From: Caenispirillum bisanense | GTDB lineage: Bacteria > Pseudomonadota > Alphaproteobacteria > Rhodospirillales > Rhodospirillaceae | Assembly: GCF_900230255.1 (NCBI RefSeq) | Contig: NZ_OCNJ01000005.1 | Location: 124,001 to 188,000, forward strand | Direction of reading: 5' to 3' | Length of the DNA stretch: 64,000 bases | Shown here: positions 55,052 through 64,000 of the stretch, one piece after another | Numbering within the stretch: position 1 is the first letter of the stretch | Layout of the letters: the number at the start of each line of letters is the position of its first letter | Translations under genes and position numbers: made by a program | Notes under the pieces: model-generated | Seen by the model: only the letters and a program-made list of their open reading frames with translations | Databases searched by the model: none | What the model was told of the DNA's origin: nothing

Positions 55052-56359
55052 TCAGGCGAAGATGCGGCGGACGGTCTCCAGCGCCTTGATGAGGCGGTCG
55101 ACGTCGTCGCGGGTGTTGTAGAGGCCGAGCGAAGCGCGGCCCATGGCGGGCACACCGAAGCGCTCCATCACCGGCTGGGCGCAGTGGTGGCCGGCACGGA
55201 TGCACACCGCCGACTGGTCCAGGATGGTGGCGATGTCGTGCGGGTGGGCGCAGTCGAGCGTGAAGCTCATCACCGCCGCCTTGCCGGGCGTGGTGCCGAA
55301 CAGGGTCAGGCCCTCGACGCTGGCCAGCTGCTGCTGGGCGTAGTTGAGCAGGTCGTGCTCGTGCCGGGCGATGCGGTCGAGGCCGAGGCCGGTGACGTAG
55401 TCGATGGCAGCCCCCAGCCCCACCGCCTGGGCGATGGGCGGCGTGCCCGCCTCGAACTTGGCCGGCAGCTCGGCCCAGGTGGTTTCCTGGAACGTCACCT
55501 TGGCGATCATGTCGCCGCCGCCCTGGTAGGGCGGCATGGCGTCGAGCAGCTCTTCCTTGCCGTAGAGGATGCCGACGCCGGTCGGGCCGTAGAGCTTGTG
55601 GCCGGAGAAGGCGTAGAAGTCGACGTCGAGCGCCTGCACGTCCACCGGGATGTGCACCGCGCCCTGGCAGCCGTCGATCACCACCTTGGCGCCGGCCGCG
55701 TGGGCCTTGCGGGTGATCTCGGCGATGGGCAGCACGGTGCCGAGCACGTTGGATACGTGCGCCACCGAAACGATCTTGGTGCGGTCGGTCAGCAGGCGGT
55801 CGAAGGCGGCCATGTCGAAGCCGCCGTCGTCGGTGATGGGCACCACCTTCAGCACCAGCCCCTTCTCGTCGCGCAGCATCTGCCACGGCACGATGTTGGA
55901 GTGATGTTCCAGCTCCGAAATGATGATCTCGTCGCCTTCCGTCAGGAACCTGCGTCCGTAGGTGGCGGCGACCAGATTGATGGCCTCCGTCGCGCCCTTG
56001 GTGATGATGACCTCGCGGGTCGAGCGGGCGTTCAGGAACACGCGCGCCTTCTCGCGGCTGTCTTCGTAGCGGGTGGTGGCCCGCTCCGACAGGGTATAGG
56101 CGCCGCGGTGGACGTTGGCGTAGTCCTCCAGATAGAGGCTGTCCATGGCGTCGATGACCGCCTGCGGCTTCTGCGCCGAGGCGCCGGAGTCGAGGTAGAC
56201 CAGCGACTTGCCGCGGATCTCGCGGGCGAGGATGGGGAAGTCCTTGCGCACCGCCGCCACGTCGAAGCCGTCGGCCTCGGGCGCGATGGCCGCGGCATGC
56301 GCCGGCGCGGTCGTTCCGGAAGCGGTCCGCTGTTCAACTGCATTCGCAGACGACGTCAT
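55052..56359 (-). CDS. sufS: cysteine desulfurase SufS
   Basis: The predicted 435-residue PLP enzyme takes sulfur from cysteine, giving alanine and a persulfide passed to SufE. The PLP lysine is in YAFSGHKLYGPTGVG, the cofactor His is in SELEHHSNIVPW, and the catalytic cysteine is in RAGHHCAQPVM. An N-terminal Ala-rich extension of about 35 residues precedes the fold. It follows sufD by 14 bases. Its partner SufE is encoded divergently at 60703-61146. Confidence 0.96.
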   Translation of the reverse strand: MTSSANAVEQRTASGTTAPAHAAAIAPEADGFDVAAVRKDFPILAREIRGKSLVYLDSGASAQKPQAVIDAMDSLYLEDYANVHRGAYTLSERATTRYEDSREKARVFLNARSTREVIITKGATEAINLVAATYGRRFLTEGDEIIISELEHHSNIVPWQMLRDEKGLVLKVVPITDDGGFDMAAFDRLLTDRTKIVSVAHVSNVLGTVLPIAEITRKAHAAGAKVVIDGCQGAVHIPVDVQALDVDFYAFSGHKLYGPTGVGILYGKEELLDAMPPYQGGGDMIAKVTFQETTWAELPAKFEAGTPPIAQAVGLGAAIDYVTGLGLDRIARHEHDLLNYAQQQLASVEGLTLFGTTPGKAAVMSFTLDCAHPHDIATILDQSAVCIRAGHHCAQPVMERFGVPAMGRASLGLYNTRDDVDRLIKALETVRRIFA

Positions 56360-56373
56360 GGTGTCCCTCTCTG

Positions 56374-57753
56374 TCACGCGGCGCTGCGGGATGCGGCGGC
56401 GAGCCGGCGATCCTGCCAGACGTGGATCATGTCGGCGAAGGCCTGGCGCAGGCTCTCCGACGCGATGCGGTCGACCACGTCGTCGAGGAACCCCTCGATG
56501 AGCAGGGCGCGGGCCGTCTGCGGGTCGATGCCGCGCGAGCGCAGGTAGAACAGCGCCGTGGCGTCCATCTCGCCGGCGGTGGCGCCGTGGCTGCACTTCA
56601 CGTCGTCGGCGTAGATTTCCAGTTCCGGCTTGCAGTTCACCTCGGCGCCGCGGTCGAGCAGCAGGGCCTTGTGCAACTGGTTGCCGTCGGTCTTCTGGGC
56701 CGGGCGCCGCACCAGGATCTTGCCCTGGAAGACGCCCTTGGCCGTATCGGCCAGCACGCCCTTGTAGACCTCGTTGGAGGTGCAGCACGGCACGGCGTGG
56801 TCGATGTAGCTGGTGGTGTCCATCAGCTGGTCGCCCATGGCGCCGTAGGCCCCGTTCAGGTGCGCCTCGGCATGCTCGCCGGCCATCTCCACCCGCAGGT
56901 CATGGCGGCTGAGTTTGCCGCCGATCTGCAGCACGAAGCTGTCGTAGACCGCGCCTTCCTCCACCTTGGCCGCCGTGGCGGCGATGGAATAGGCCGTCTC
57001 CGGCAGGTTCTGCAGGATGCAGTGGCGCAGGTTGGCGCGCGGCGCGACGTAGACCTCGGTGACGCTGTTGCGCAGCGTCTGCGGGCCATCGGCGTGGGTC
57101 GCGCCGATCCAGCTTTCCAGCACGGTGGCGCTGGCGCCGGCTTCCAGGACGATGAGGTTGCGCGGCTGGTGGACCGTCGGCGCGCCCTCGGCGGCGCTCA
57201 CCTGCACGATGTGCACCGGGCGCTCGATCATCGCCCCTTCACGCACCCGCACGGCGAAGCCGTCGAGCAGCCCGGCCTGGTTGAGCGCCGCAAAGGGCAG
57301 CGTGCCGGCATCGGCAAGGCGGCCGAACCACGGCTCCACCAGATGCGGCTCGGTCTCCAGCAGCTTCGCCAGGCTATCGACGCGAATGGCGGCCGGCAGG
57401 GCCTCCAGGTCGGACAGTTCGGGAGCGAAACGACCGTTGACGAAGACCAGCACGTGGGCGTCCACCGTCAGGGCGTCGCCCGCCGGCAGGTCGGTGAGGC
57501 CCAGGGCGGCGGCGCCGTCGGCCACCTGGAAGGGGATCTTCAGCAGGGCGCGGAGGTTGGTGTACTTCCACTGCTCCACCTTCACGGTCGGCACGCCGTG
57601 GGCGAGGAACAGCTTGGCACCCTCCTCGCGGGCCTTGCGCACCCAGTCGATGCGGCCGCCCGGCAGGGTATCGGGCGCGCGCTCCAGCAGGGCGGCGAAG
57701 GGGGCCGGGACGGACCCGGTCGCGGCGGTGGTCAGGCTCTGCGTTTCGGCCAT
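56374..57753 (-). CDS. sufD: Fe-S cluster assembly scaffold subunit SufD
   Basis: The 459-residue protein has the SufB/SufD right-handed beta-helix region and the C-terminal helical domain with CKPELEIYADDVKCSHGATAG, DATALFYLRSRGID and LLIEGFLDDVV. SufD forms the SufBC2D complex with SufB and SufC and shares the cluster-assembly interface; the His in KCSHGAT matches the residue implicated there. It follows sufC by 16 bases and precedes sufS. Length is typical. Confidence 0.95.
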   Translation of the reverse strand: MAETQSLTTAATGSVPAPFAALLERAPDTLPGGRIDWVRKAREEGAKLFLAHGVPTVKVEQWKYTNLRALLKIPFQVADGAAALGLTDLPAGDALTVDAHVLVFVNGRFAPELSDLEALPAAIRVDSLAKLLETEPHLVEPWFGRLADAGTLPFAALNQAGLLDGFAVRVREGAMIERPVHIVQVSAAEGAPTVHQPRNLIVLEAGASATVLESWIGATHADGPQTLRNSVTEVYVAPRANLRHCILQNLPETAYSIAATAAKVEEGAVYDSFVLQIGGKLSRHDLRVEMAGEHAEAHLNGAYGAMGDQLMDTTSYIDHAVPCCTSNEVYKGVLADTAKGVFQGKILVRRPAQKTDGNQLHKALLLDRGAEVNCKPELEIYADDVKCSHGATAGEMDATALFYLRSRGIDPQTARALLIEGFLDDVVDRIASESLRQAFADMIHVWQDRRLAAASRSAA

Positions 57754-57769
57754 CGTGATGCGATCTCCG

Positions 57770-58525
<756 letters not shown>

Positions 58526-58551
58526 GATGATGGTCCCTGAATTCTGCGGCC

Positions 58552-60015
<1,464 letters not shown>

Positions 60016-60050
60016 GGCGTCAATCCTTCCGCTTGCGTATCGCTTGCGCC

Positions 60051-60479
60051 TTATTGCGCGGGCACGCCGAACATCGGCTGGTCCTTGGCCATGTCGGCCA
60101 GGCTCACCGTCGACAGCGCCGTGCGCACGGCAGTATTCACCGTGGACCAATGGCCGTGCATGGGGCACAGGGCCTCGATCCCGCATTCGTCGTCGGCCTC
60201 GTCCACGCAGGAGGTGAGCGCGATCGGCCCCTCCACCGCCTGGATCATGTCGGCCACCGTGATCCCCGCCGGCTCGCGCCCGAGGGTATAGCCGCCGCCG
60301 GCACCGCGGACGGAGGTCACGAGCCCGTCGCGCGCCAGGGTCTTCAGAAGCTTCGCCACCGTCGGCAGCGGCACGCCGGTTTCCGCGGCGATCTGCTGGG
60401 CCGCGCGCACCTGTCGCTTGCGGGCCATGTCGACCAGCATCACGACGGCGTAGTCGGTCATGCGGTTGATGCGGAACAT
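60051..60479 (-). CDS. Rrf2-family Fe-S regulator of the SUF operon
   Basis: The predicted 142-residue protein has the Rrf2 winged-helix ([20 protein letters not shown], then [19 protein letters not shown] and [14 protein letters not shown]). Its three cysteines are spaced C-x7-C-x5-C ([15 protein letters not shown]) and would hold an Fe-S cluster. It leads the operon and is likely an autoregulator that senses cluster supply, like IscR or alphaproteobacterial SUF regulators. A palindrome in the promoter spacer is a plausible binding site. I start at the Met at 60479, as an upstream start would lie inside the promoter. Confidence 0.92.
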   Translation of the reverse strand: MFRINRMTDYAVVMLVDMARKRQVRAAQQIAAETGVPLPTVAKLLKTLARDGLVTSVRGAGGGYTLGREPAGITVADMIQAVEGPIALTSCVDEADDECGIEALCPMHGHWSTVNTAVRTALSTVSLADMAKDQPMFGVPAQ

Positions 60480-60556
60480 GCGGCTTGGCCTTGCTTCGGC
60501 AGTGGTTTCGGTGTCTCTACGGCCGGGCTTGAATTCCAGACCGATCTGGTCCCTTT

Positions 60557-60585
60557 TTAATAGGACCATGCGGGTCCCATTTCAA
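60557..60585 (-). promoter_or_regulatory. SUF operon promoter with embedded operator
   Basis: On the minus strand TTGAAA (60585-60580) and TATTAA (60562-60557) are spaced by exactly 17 bases. The spacer holds the palindrome GGACC-CGCAT-GGTCC (60577-60563), and a further GGGACC follows the -10 at 60553-60548. A repressor bound here would block RNA polymerase. The Rrf2 protein encoded 70 bases on is the obvious candidate. Confidence 0.7.
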
Positions 60586-60702
60586 GGTCAAACGCGGCGA
60601 CCGCCTTGAGCGGTTGCCCGTTATTCCTCATGTTGGGGCCACGCGACCGAACACACCGACGACGAGGGGCGCCCGCCGGGGCGCCGCATGTGGAGGGACA
60701 TC

Positions 60703-61146
60703 ATGGCGGGCACGCCGCAGGACACCATCGAGGAACTGGCCGACAACTTCGCGCTCTTCGACGAGTGGGAGGACAAGTACGCCTACATCGTCGACCTCGG
60801 CCGCCGCATGGACGCCCTGCCCGACGCCGAGAAATCGCCGGAAACCAAGGTGACCGGCTGCATGAGCCAGGTGTGGATCAAGCCCGAGGTGACCGACGAC
60901 GCGCCGGCCCGCCTGCGCTTCCGCGGCGACTCGGACGCCCACATCGTGAAGGGGCTGATCGCGATCCTGCTGCAGATCTACAGCGACCGCACGGCCGAAG
61001 AGATTCTATCCGTCGACCCCAAGGCGATGATGACCCGCCTGGAACTGGAAAACCACATCAGCCCCAACCGCCGCAACGGCCTGGTCAGCATGGTGGAAAC
61101 CATCCGCGGCTACGCCTCCCGCCTGAAGGCGAAACAGGAGGCGTGA
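60703..61146 (+). CDS. sufE: sulfur acceptor protein SufE
   Basis: The predicted 147-residue protein has the SufE layout: IEELADNFALFDEWEDKYAYI, the sulfur-accepting cysteine loop VTGCMSQVWI and the C-terminal HISPNRRNGLVSMVETIR. It takes persulfide sulfur from SufS and delivers it to SufB. GGAGG lies six bases before the ATG at 60703; the ATG at 60688 lies in front of that site and is unlikely. It diverges from the SUF operon across about 220 bases. A weak TTGAGC-17-CATGTT pair at 60606-60634 could be its promoter. Confidence 0.93.
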   Translation: MAGTPQDTIEELADNFALFDEWEDKYAYIVDLGRRMDALPDAEKSPETKVTGCMSQVWIKPEVTDDAPARLRFRGDSDAHIVKGLIAILLQIYSDRTAEEILSVDPKAMMTRLELENHISPNRRNGLVSMVETIRGYASRLKAKQEA

Positions 61147-61179
61147 GGGACGACGCCCTCCACGGCGGCCGTTGGTGGA

Positions 61180-61352
61180 GCCGTGGATGCCCGGCGCCAT
61201 GACAGCTAGGTCTTTGAGATACCGTCAGAAATTGTCATGGCCGGGCTCGACCCGGCCATCCACGGCGTCCCTGACGTCAACCGCCGGGCTCCGTTCTCCA
61301 CGGCGGCCGATCGTGGAGCCGTGGATGCCCGGATCAAGTCCGGGCATGACAA
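61180..61352. repeat. second cluster of palindromic intergenic repeats (three units)
   Basis: The 266-base gap between sufE and the glycosyltransferase genes holds three units of the family seen at 34851-35172: 61180-61205 (shortened, half the palindrome missing), 61232-61265 and 61319-61352. Orientation alternates. GGAGCCGTGGATGCCCGG starts two of them. No gene is visible in the gap. Confidence 0.8.
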
Positions 61353-61412
61353 GGGGTTGGAATGTCGTCCGAAATTGTCCCGGCCGGTCCACCCGTGGTC
61401 CGCCAGCCGCCC

Positions 61413-62174
61413 CTATTCCCGCTCCAGCGTCGCCTTCAGGTGCGACAGCAGCGGGTAGAGGCCGGCGAACAGGGCGATGAGCAGCCCGTAGCCGCCCTCG
61501 CGGTAGCCCTTGCGCGACACGTAGCACTTCCAGAACCGCGACACGAGCCGCCGCACGTTGCTGGCCGTCGACCCCCAGGTCTCCCCCGCGTCGCGCAGGT
61601 CGCGCGCCTTGGCGGTGGAATAGGCGTCGAGCCGCCGCACCATGTCGGAGATGTCGCGGTCGACGTAGTGCAGCACCGGGTGCGCCAGGCGCGGCCCCTT
61701 GCGGGCGCCGTCGGCCCAGGTCAGCGCCGGGTGGACGCGCTGCGGCCCCCAGGTCTTCACGCCCTTGCGGAACAGCCCCGGATAGGCCGACTTGCCGAAC
61801 GAGCCGCCCCAGCCGTGGCGCACCAGCCGGCCGCCGATGAAGTTGTCCACCGGCAGCTCGTGCCAGTCCCACGCCGACTCGGCGACGGTGCGGCGGATCT
61901 CGGCGGCCAGATCGGGCGTCACGTGCTCGTCGGCGTCGATCTCCAGCACCCACGGCCCGGCGCAGGCGGCGATGCCGGTGTTGCGGCGCGGGCCTTCCAG
62001 GTCCCACGAGCCCTCCACCAGCCGGTCGGTGAACTCGGCGGCGATGGCCTTGGTGCCGTCGGTGCACTTGTCGAGCACCACGACGATCTCGTCGGCGAAG
62101 GTCAGCTTTTCGAGGCAGGCGCGCAGGCGGGCTTCCTCGTTGTGGGCCACCACCAGGGCGGAGACGGCGGTCAC
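61413..62174 (-). CDS. family 2 glycosyltransferase
   Basis: The predicted 253-residue protein has the GT-A core of WaaE/KdtX-like transferases. It begins AVSALVVAHNEEARLRACLE, then has ADEIVVVLDKCTDGT, GPRRNTGI and the metal-binding EIDADEHVTPDL. It ends in a hydrophobic stretch with an amphipathic tail. It likely adds a sugar to lipopolysaccharide core or a similar glycan. The start is GTG at 62174, which overlaps the upstream gene's stop (GTGA). This is the last of three overlapping glycosyltransferase genes. Confidence 0.85.
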   Translation of the reverse strand: MTAVSALVVAHNEEARLRACLEKLTFADEIVVVLDKCTDGTKAIAAEFTDRLVEGSWDLEGPRRNTGIAACAGPWVLEIDADEHVTPDLAAEIRRTVAESAWDWHELPVDNFIGGRLVRHGWGGSFGKSAYPGLFRKGVKTWGPQRVHPALTWADGARKGPRLAHPVLHYVDRDISDMVRRLDAYSTAKARDLRDAGETWGSTASNVRRLVSRFWKCYVSRKGYREGGYGLLIALFAGLYPLLSHLKATLERE

Positions 62175-63139
62175 GGCGCGCACTCCCGCCACAGGGCGCG
62201 CGCGGCGGCCTCCACCGCGTCGACCTCCAGGCTGTCCATGAGGGTGCCGGTGGTGCGGTGGTCGAACTCGGGCTGCTGCATGAACACCTGCCACTCGTCG
62301 TAGGAGCGCGGCGTGCGCGCCACCGCCGTGCGCGGACCCCAGGGGCCGTAGCGGCGGTCGTCGGTCGGGCCGAACAGGCCGACCGTCAGCGTACCCATGG
62401 CGGCGGCCATGTGCATGAGGGCGCTGTCGTTGCCGACGAACAGGCGGCAGCGCTCCAGCGCCGCGGCGATGGTGAGCAGGTCGGCCGCCCCCACCAGATC
62501 GAGCGTGCGCTCCGCCGGCAGGGCGGCGAGCAGCGGTGCGATGACCTCGCGCTCGCCCGGTGCGCCGAACACGGCGATGCGGGCGCCCGGCAGCGCGCCG
62601 CCCGGGCCGGTCAGGCGCTCAACCAGGGCCGGCCAGCGGTCGATGGGCCAGGTCTTGCCGGCCCAGTTGGCCGCCGGGCCGATGCCGAGCACCGGCTCGT
62701 CGCCGGGGATGAGGCTTTCCGCCAGGCGGTGGTGGCGCGGCATGGTCCATACCACCGGCGCCGGCGGTGCATCGCCGCAGCCGATGGCCTCGGCGTTGAG
62801 CGCGACGCGGTGGATGGCGCGGTCGGCAGGCACCGTGTGGATGTGGCTCGTCAGCACCAGCCAGGGCATGGCCGAGCGCCGCAGGTCCACCACCCGGTGC
62901 CAGCGCGTGCCGACCACCTGCCGCCACAGCGAGATCCAGTGCCCGGCCCGCTTGCGCTTTGGCATGGGGATCAGGCGGTCGAGGTTCACCGCCGCCGCGA
63001 ACAGGGGCGCCGCCAGCGGCCCGCAGGCGACGGTGACCCGCAAGTCGGGCTCGCTGGCGATGAGGTGGTTGAGGATGCCGGTGGACAGGACGGCGTCGCC
63101 GATGCGCGTCGGCCCGATGAACAGCAGGCGCCTGGTCAT
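62171..63139 (-). CDS. family 9 glycosyltransferase (ADP-heptose:LPS type)
   Basis: The predicted 322-residue GT-B transferase begins LLFIGPTRIGDAVLSTGILN, the family 9 acceptor-side motif, and has the C-terminal nucleotide-site blocks FVGNDSALMHMAAAMGT and VGLFGPTDDRRYGPWG. Heptosyltransferases I to III belong here, so heptose transfer onto LPS core is the likely role, with acceptor unknown. Its ATG overlaps the preceding gene's stop (ATGA) and its stop overlaps the GTG of the next. Confidence 0.88.
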   Translation of the reverse strand: MTRRLLFIGPTRIGDAVLSTGILNHLIASEPDLRVTVACGPLAAPLFAAAVNLDRLIPMPKRKRAGHWISLWRQVVGTRWHRVVDLRRSAMPWLVLTSHIHTVPADRAIHRVALNAEAIGCGDAPPAPVVWTMPRHHRLAESLIPGDEPVLGIGPAANWAGKTWPIDRWPALVERLTGPGGALPGARIAVFGAPGEREVIAPLLAALPAERTLDLVGAADLLTIAAALERCRLFVGNDSALMHMAAAMGTLTVGLFGPTDDRRYGPWGPRTAVARTPRSYDEWQVFMQQPEFDHRTTGTLMDSLEVDAVEAAARALWRECAP

Positions 63140-64000
63140 CCCCGCTGCCCCCGCAGCAGGCTGTCGACCTCGGCCGCCGCCGCCGCCCAGGTGCGGCGGC
63201 GCTGCGGCGCGCGGGCGGCCTGCGACAGGCTGTCGTACATGCCGTCGTTGGTCAGCAGCTCGACGGTGACGTTCGCGAAGGCGCTGCCGTCGGGCACCAG
63301 ATAGCCGGTCTGGCCGTTGTCGACGCGCTCCGCCACCGCCGGGAATCCGCGCGCCACGGCCGGACAGCCGGCGGCCTGGCTCTCGGCCAGGGTCCAGCAC
63401 GCCATGTCGTCGGGGTGACCGGGGTAGAGGTGGACGCGCGCCGTGCGGTAGGCCCGCGCCATGCCGTCGTCGCCGAGCGGCTCCAGCACCGCGACGCCGT
63501 GGTCCTGCGCCGTCAGGCAGCGGACGACCAGGGGCTTCAGCTCCGCCGGTGCCGCCTCGGGGTCGATCATCGCTTTGTGCAGGCTCATGGAATAGATGTC
63601 GAGCTGGGCCTCGGGCACCTGCGGTCGGACTTCCTCCACCCACAGGTCGAGCAGCCAGTCGAGGCCGTGGCCCGGGTGCGTCGTCACCACCGCCCGCGGC
63701 GGACCGGCCGGGGCGTCGGCCTCCGTCGCCGGCCGCTCCTTGTGGTAGACGGCGGCGACGCCGGGGCGCACCACGACGCCCTCGCCCTCGGCCCGCGCCT
63801 TCTGGGCCTGGCCGATGAACACCAGGGTCGGACGCAGGGCCTCCAGGTACTCGCGGGCGGGCTTCTTCGTCAGGTACTCGGGCGCCGCCGTCACCCACAG
63901 CAGGCGACGGTCGACACGCCGCACGCTTTCCAGCAGCGACGGGCGGCGGAAGGCGATCAGGGCGTCGGCCTCCGCGGGCCGCGGCGCATCGGGGTTGTGC
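63136..64000 (-). CDS. family 4 glycosyltransferase, 5' end beyond the window
   Basis: The frame is open to the window's right edge, so the N-terminal part is missing; at least 288 codons are present. The visible part is the donor half of a GT-B enzyme: LLWVTAAPEYLTKKPAREYL, VHLYPGHPDDMACWTLAESQ, AAGCPAVARGFPAVAERVDNG and TGYLVPDGSAFA, with the family 4 E-x7-E region altered to ESQAAGCP. It starts the three-gene overlapping set. The edge sequence (HNPDAPRPAEADALIAFRRP) reads naturally into the fold. Confidence 0.82.
   Translation of the reverse strand, partial: HNPDAPRPAEADALIAFRRPSLLESVRRVDRRLLWVTAAPEYLTKKPAREYLEALRPTLVFIGQAQKARAEGEGVVVRPGVAAVYHKERPATEADAPAGPPRAVVTTHPGHGLDWLLDLWVEEVRPQVPEAQLDIYSMSLHKAMIDPEAAPAELKPLVVRCLTAQDHGVAVLEPLGDDGMARAYRTARVHLYPGHPDDMACWTLAESQAAGCPAVARGFPAVAERVDNGQTGYLVPDGSAFANVTVELLTNDGMYDSLSQAARAPQRRRTWAAAAAEVDSLLRGQRG

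Overview
The window is GC-rich chromosomal DNA (by eye close to 70% G+C) from an alphaproteobacterium, most likely Rhodospirillales or a near relative. The evidence is a ChpT-type histidine phosphotransferase, a fbcFBC-type cytochrome bc1 operon, a SAM-II-like riboswitch ahead of metNIQ, a DUF1285/Nudix/DUF6111/CCA cluster divergent from moxR, and an Rrf2-led SUF operon. An mtnP-mtnA-class II aldolase operon has the layout known from Rhodospirillum rubrum. I saw no rRNA, tRNA, CRISPR array or insertion sequence. Assignments come from reading motifs; no database search was run.

Layout. 1-5 kb: hybrid CheA, ChpT and small proteins. 4.6-7.2 kb: Rhizobium-type asparaginase and an orphan sensor kinase. 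7.2-12.7 kb: the methylthioadenosine salvage operon, then petABC, all on the minus strand. 13-18.3 kb: TrmL, a dihaem cytochrome c, a GDSL-like protein and the tRNA-CCA cluster. 18.3-25 kb: MoxR, DUF58, DUF4159 and a VWA/glutamine-amidotransferase-like membrane protein. 25-26.3 kb: a small acidic protein and two unknown membrane proteins with atypical composition. 26.3-29.2 kb: metNIQ behind a promoter, a SAM-II-like aptamer and a short leader ORF. 29.3-37.5 kb: IspE, a TPR protein, ETF-QO, an unusual uracil-DNA glycosylase, Pgi and a bacteriohemerythrin, with a palindromic repeat array at 34.85-35.17 kb. 37.7-42.8 kb: two M16 peptidases, a DUF3035 lipoprotein, LspA and RibF. 43-50.6 kb: ArgG, RlmN, twin lipoproteins, an LprI-like protein, a pirin and a duplicated two-gene cassette of unknown function. 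50.8-54.2 kb: a RumA/RlmD-type methyltransferase and an EAL-CBS-GGDEF protein. 54.2-61.1 kb: the SUF Fe-S assembly locus. 61.2 kb to the end: a second repeat cluster and three overlapping glycosyltransferase genes, the last cut by the window edge.

How the genes connect. Sulfur and methionine metabolism recurs: 5'-methylthioadenosine left by SAM use is probably recycled by MtnP, MtnA and the aldolase. Methionine uptake looks SAM-controlled, and the SUF system supplies clusters to Fe-S proteins encoded here (Rieske, ETF-QO, RlmN, RumA/RlmD-type). ETF-QO and the bc1 complex both act on the quinone pool.

The best candidates for something undescribed are the duplicated cassette at 48.8-50.6 kb, the membrane-protein pair at 25.5-26.3 kb, the OmpA-N-domain-like twin lipoproteins at 45.9-47.0 kb and the leader ORF between the aptamer and metN.
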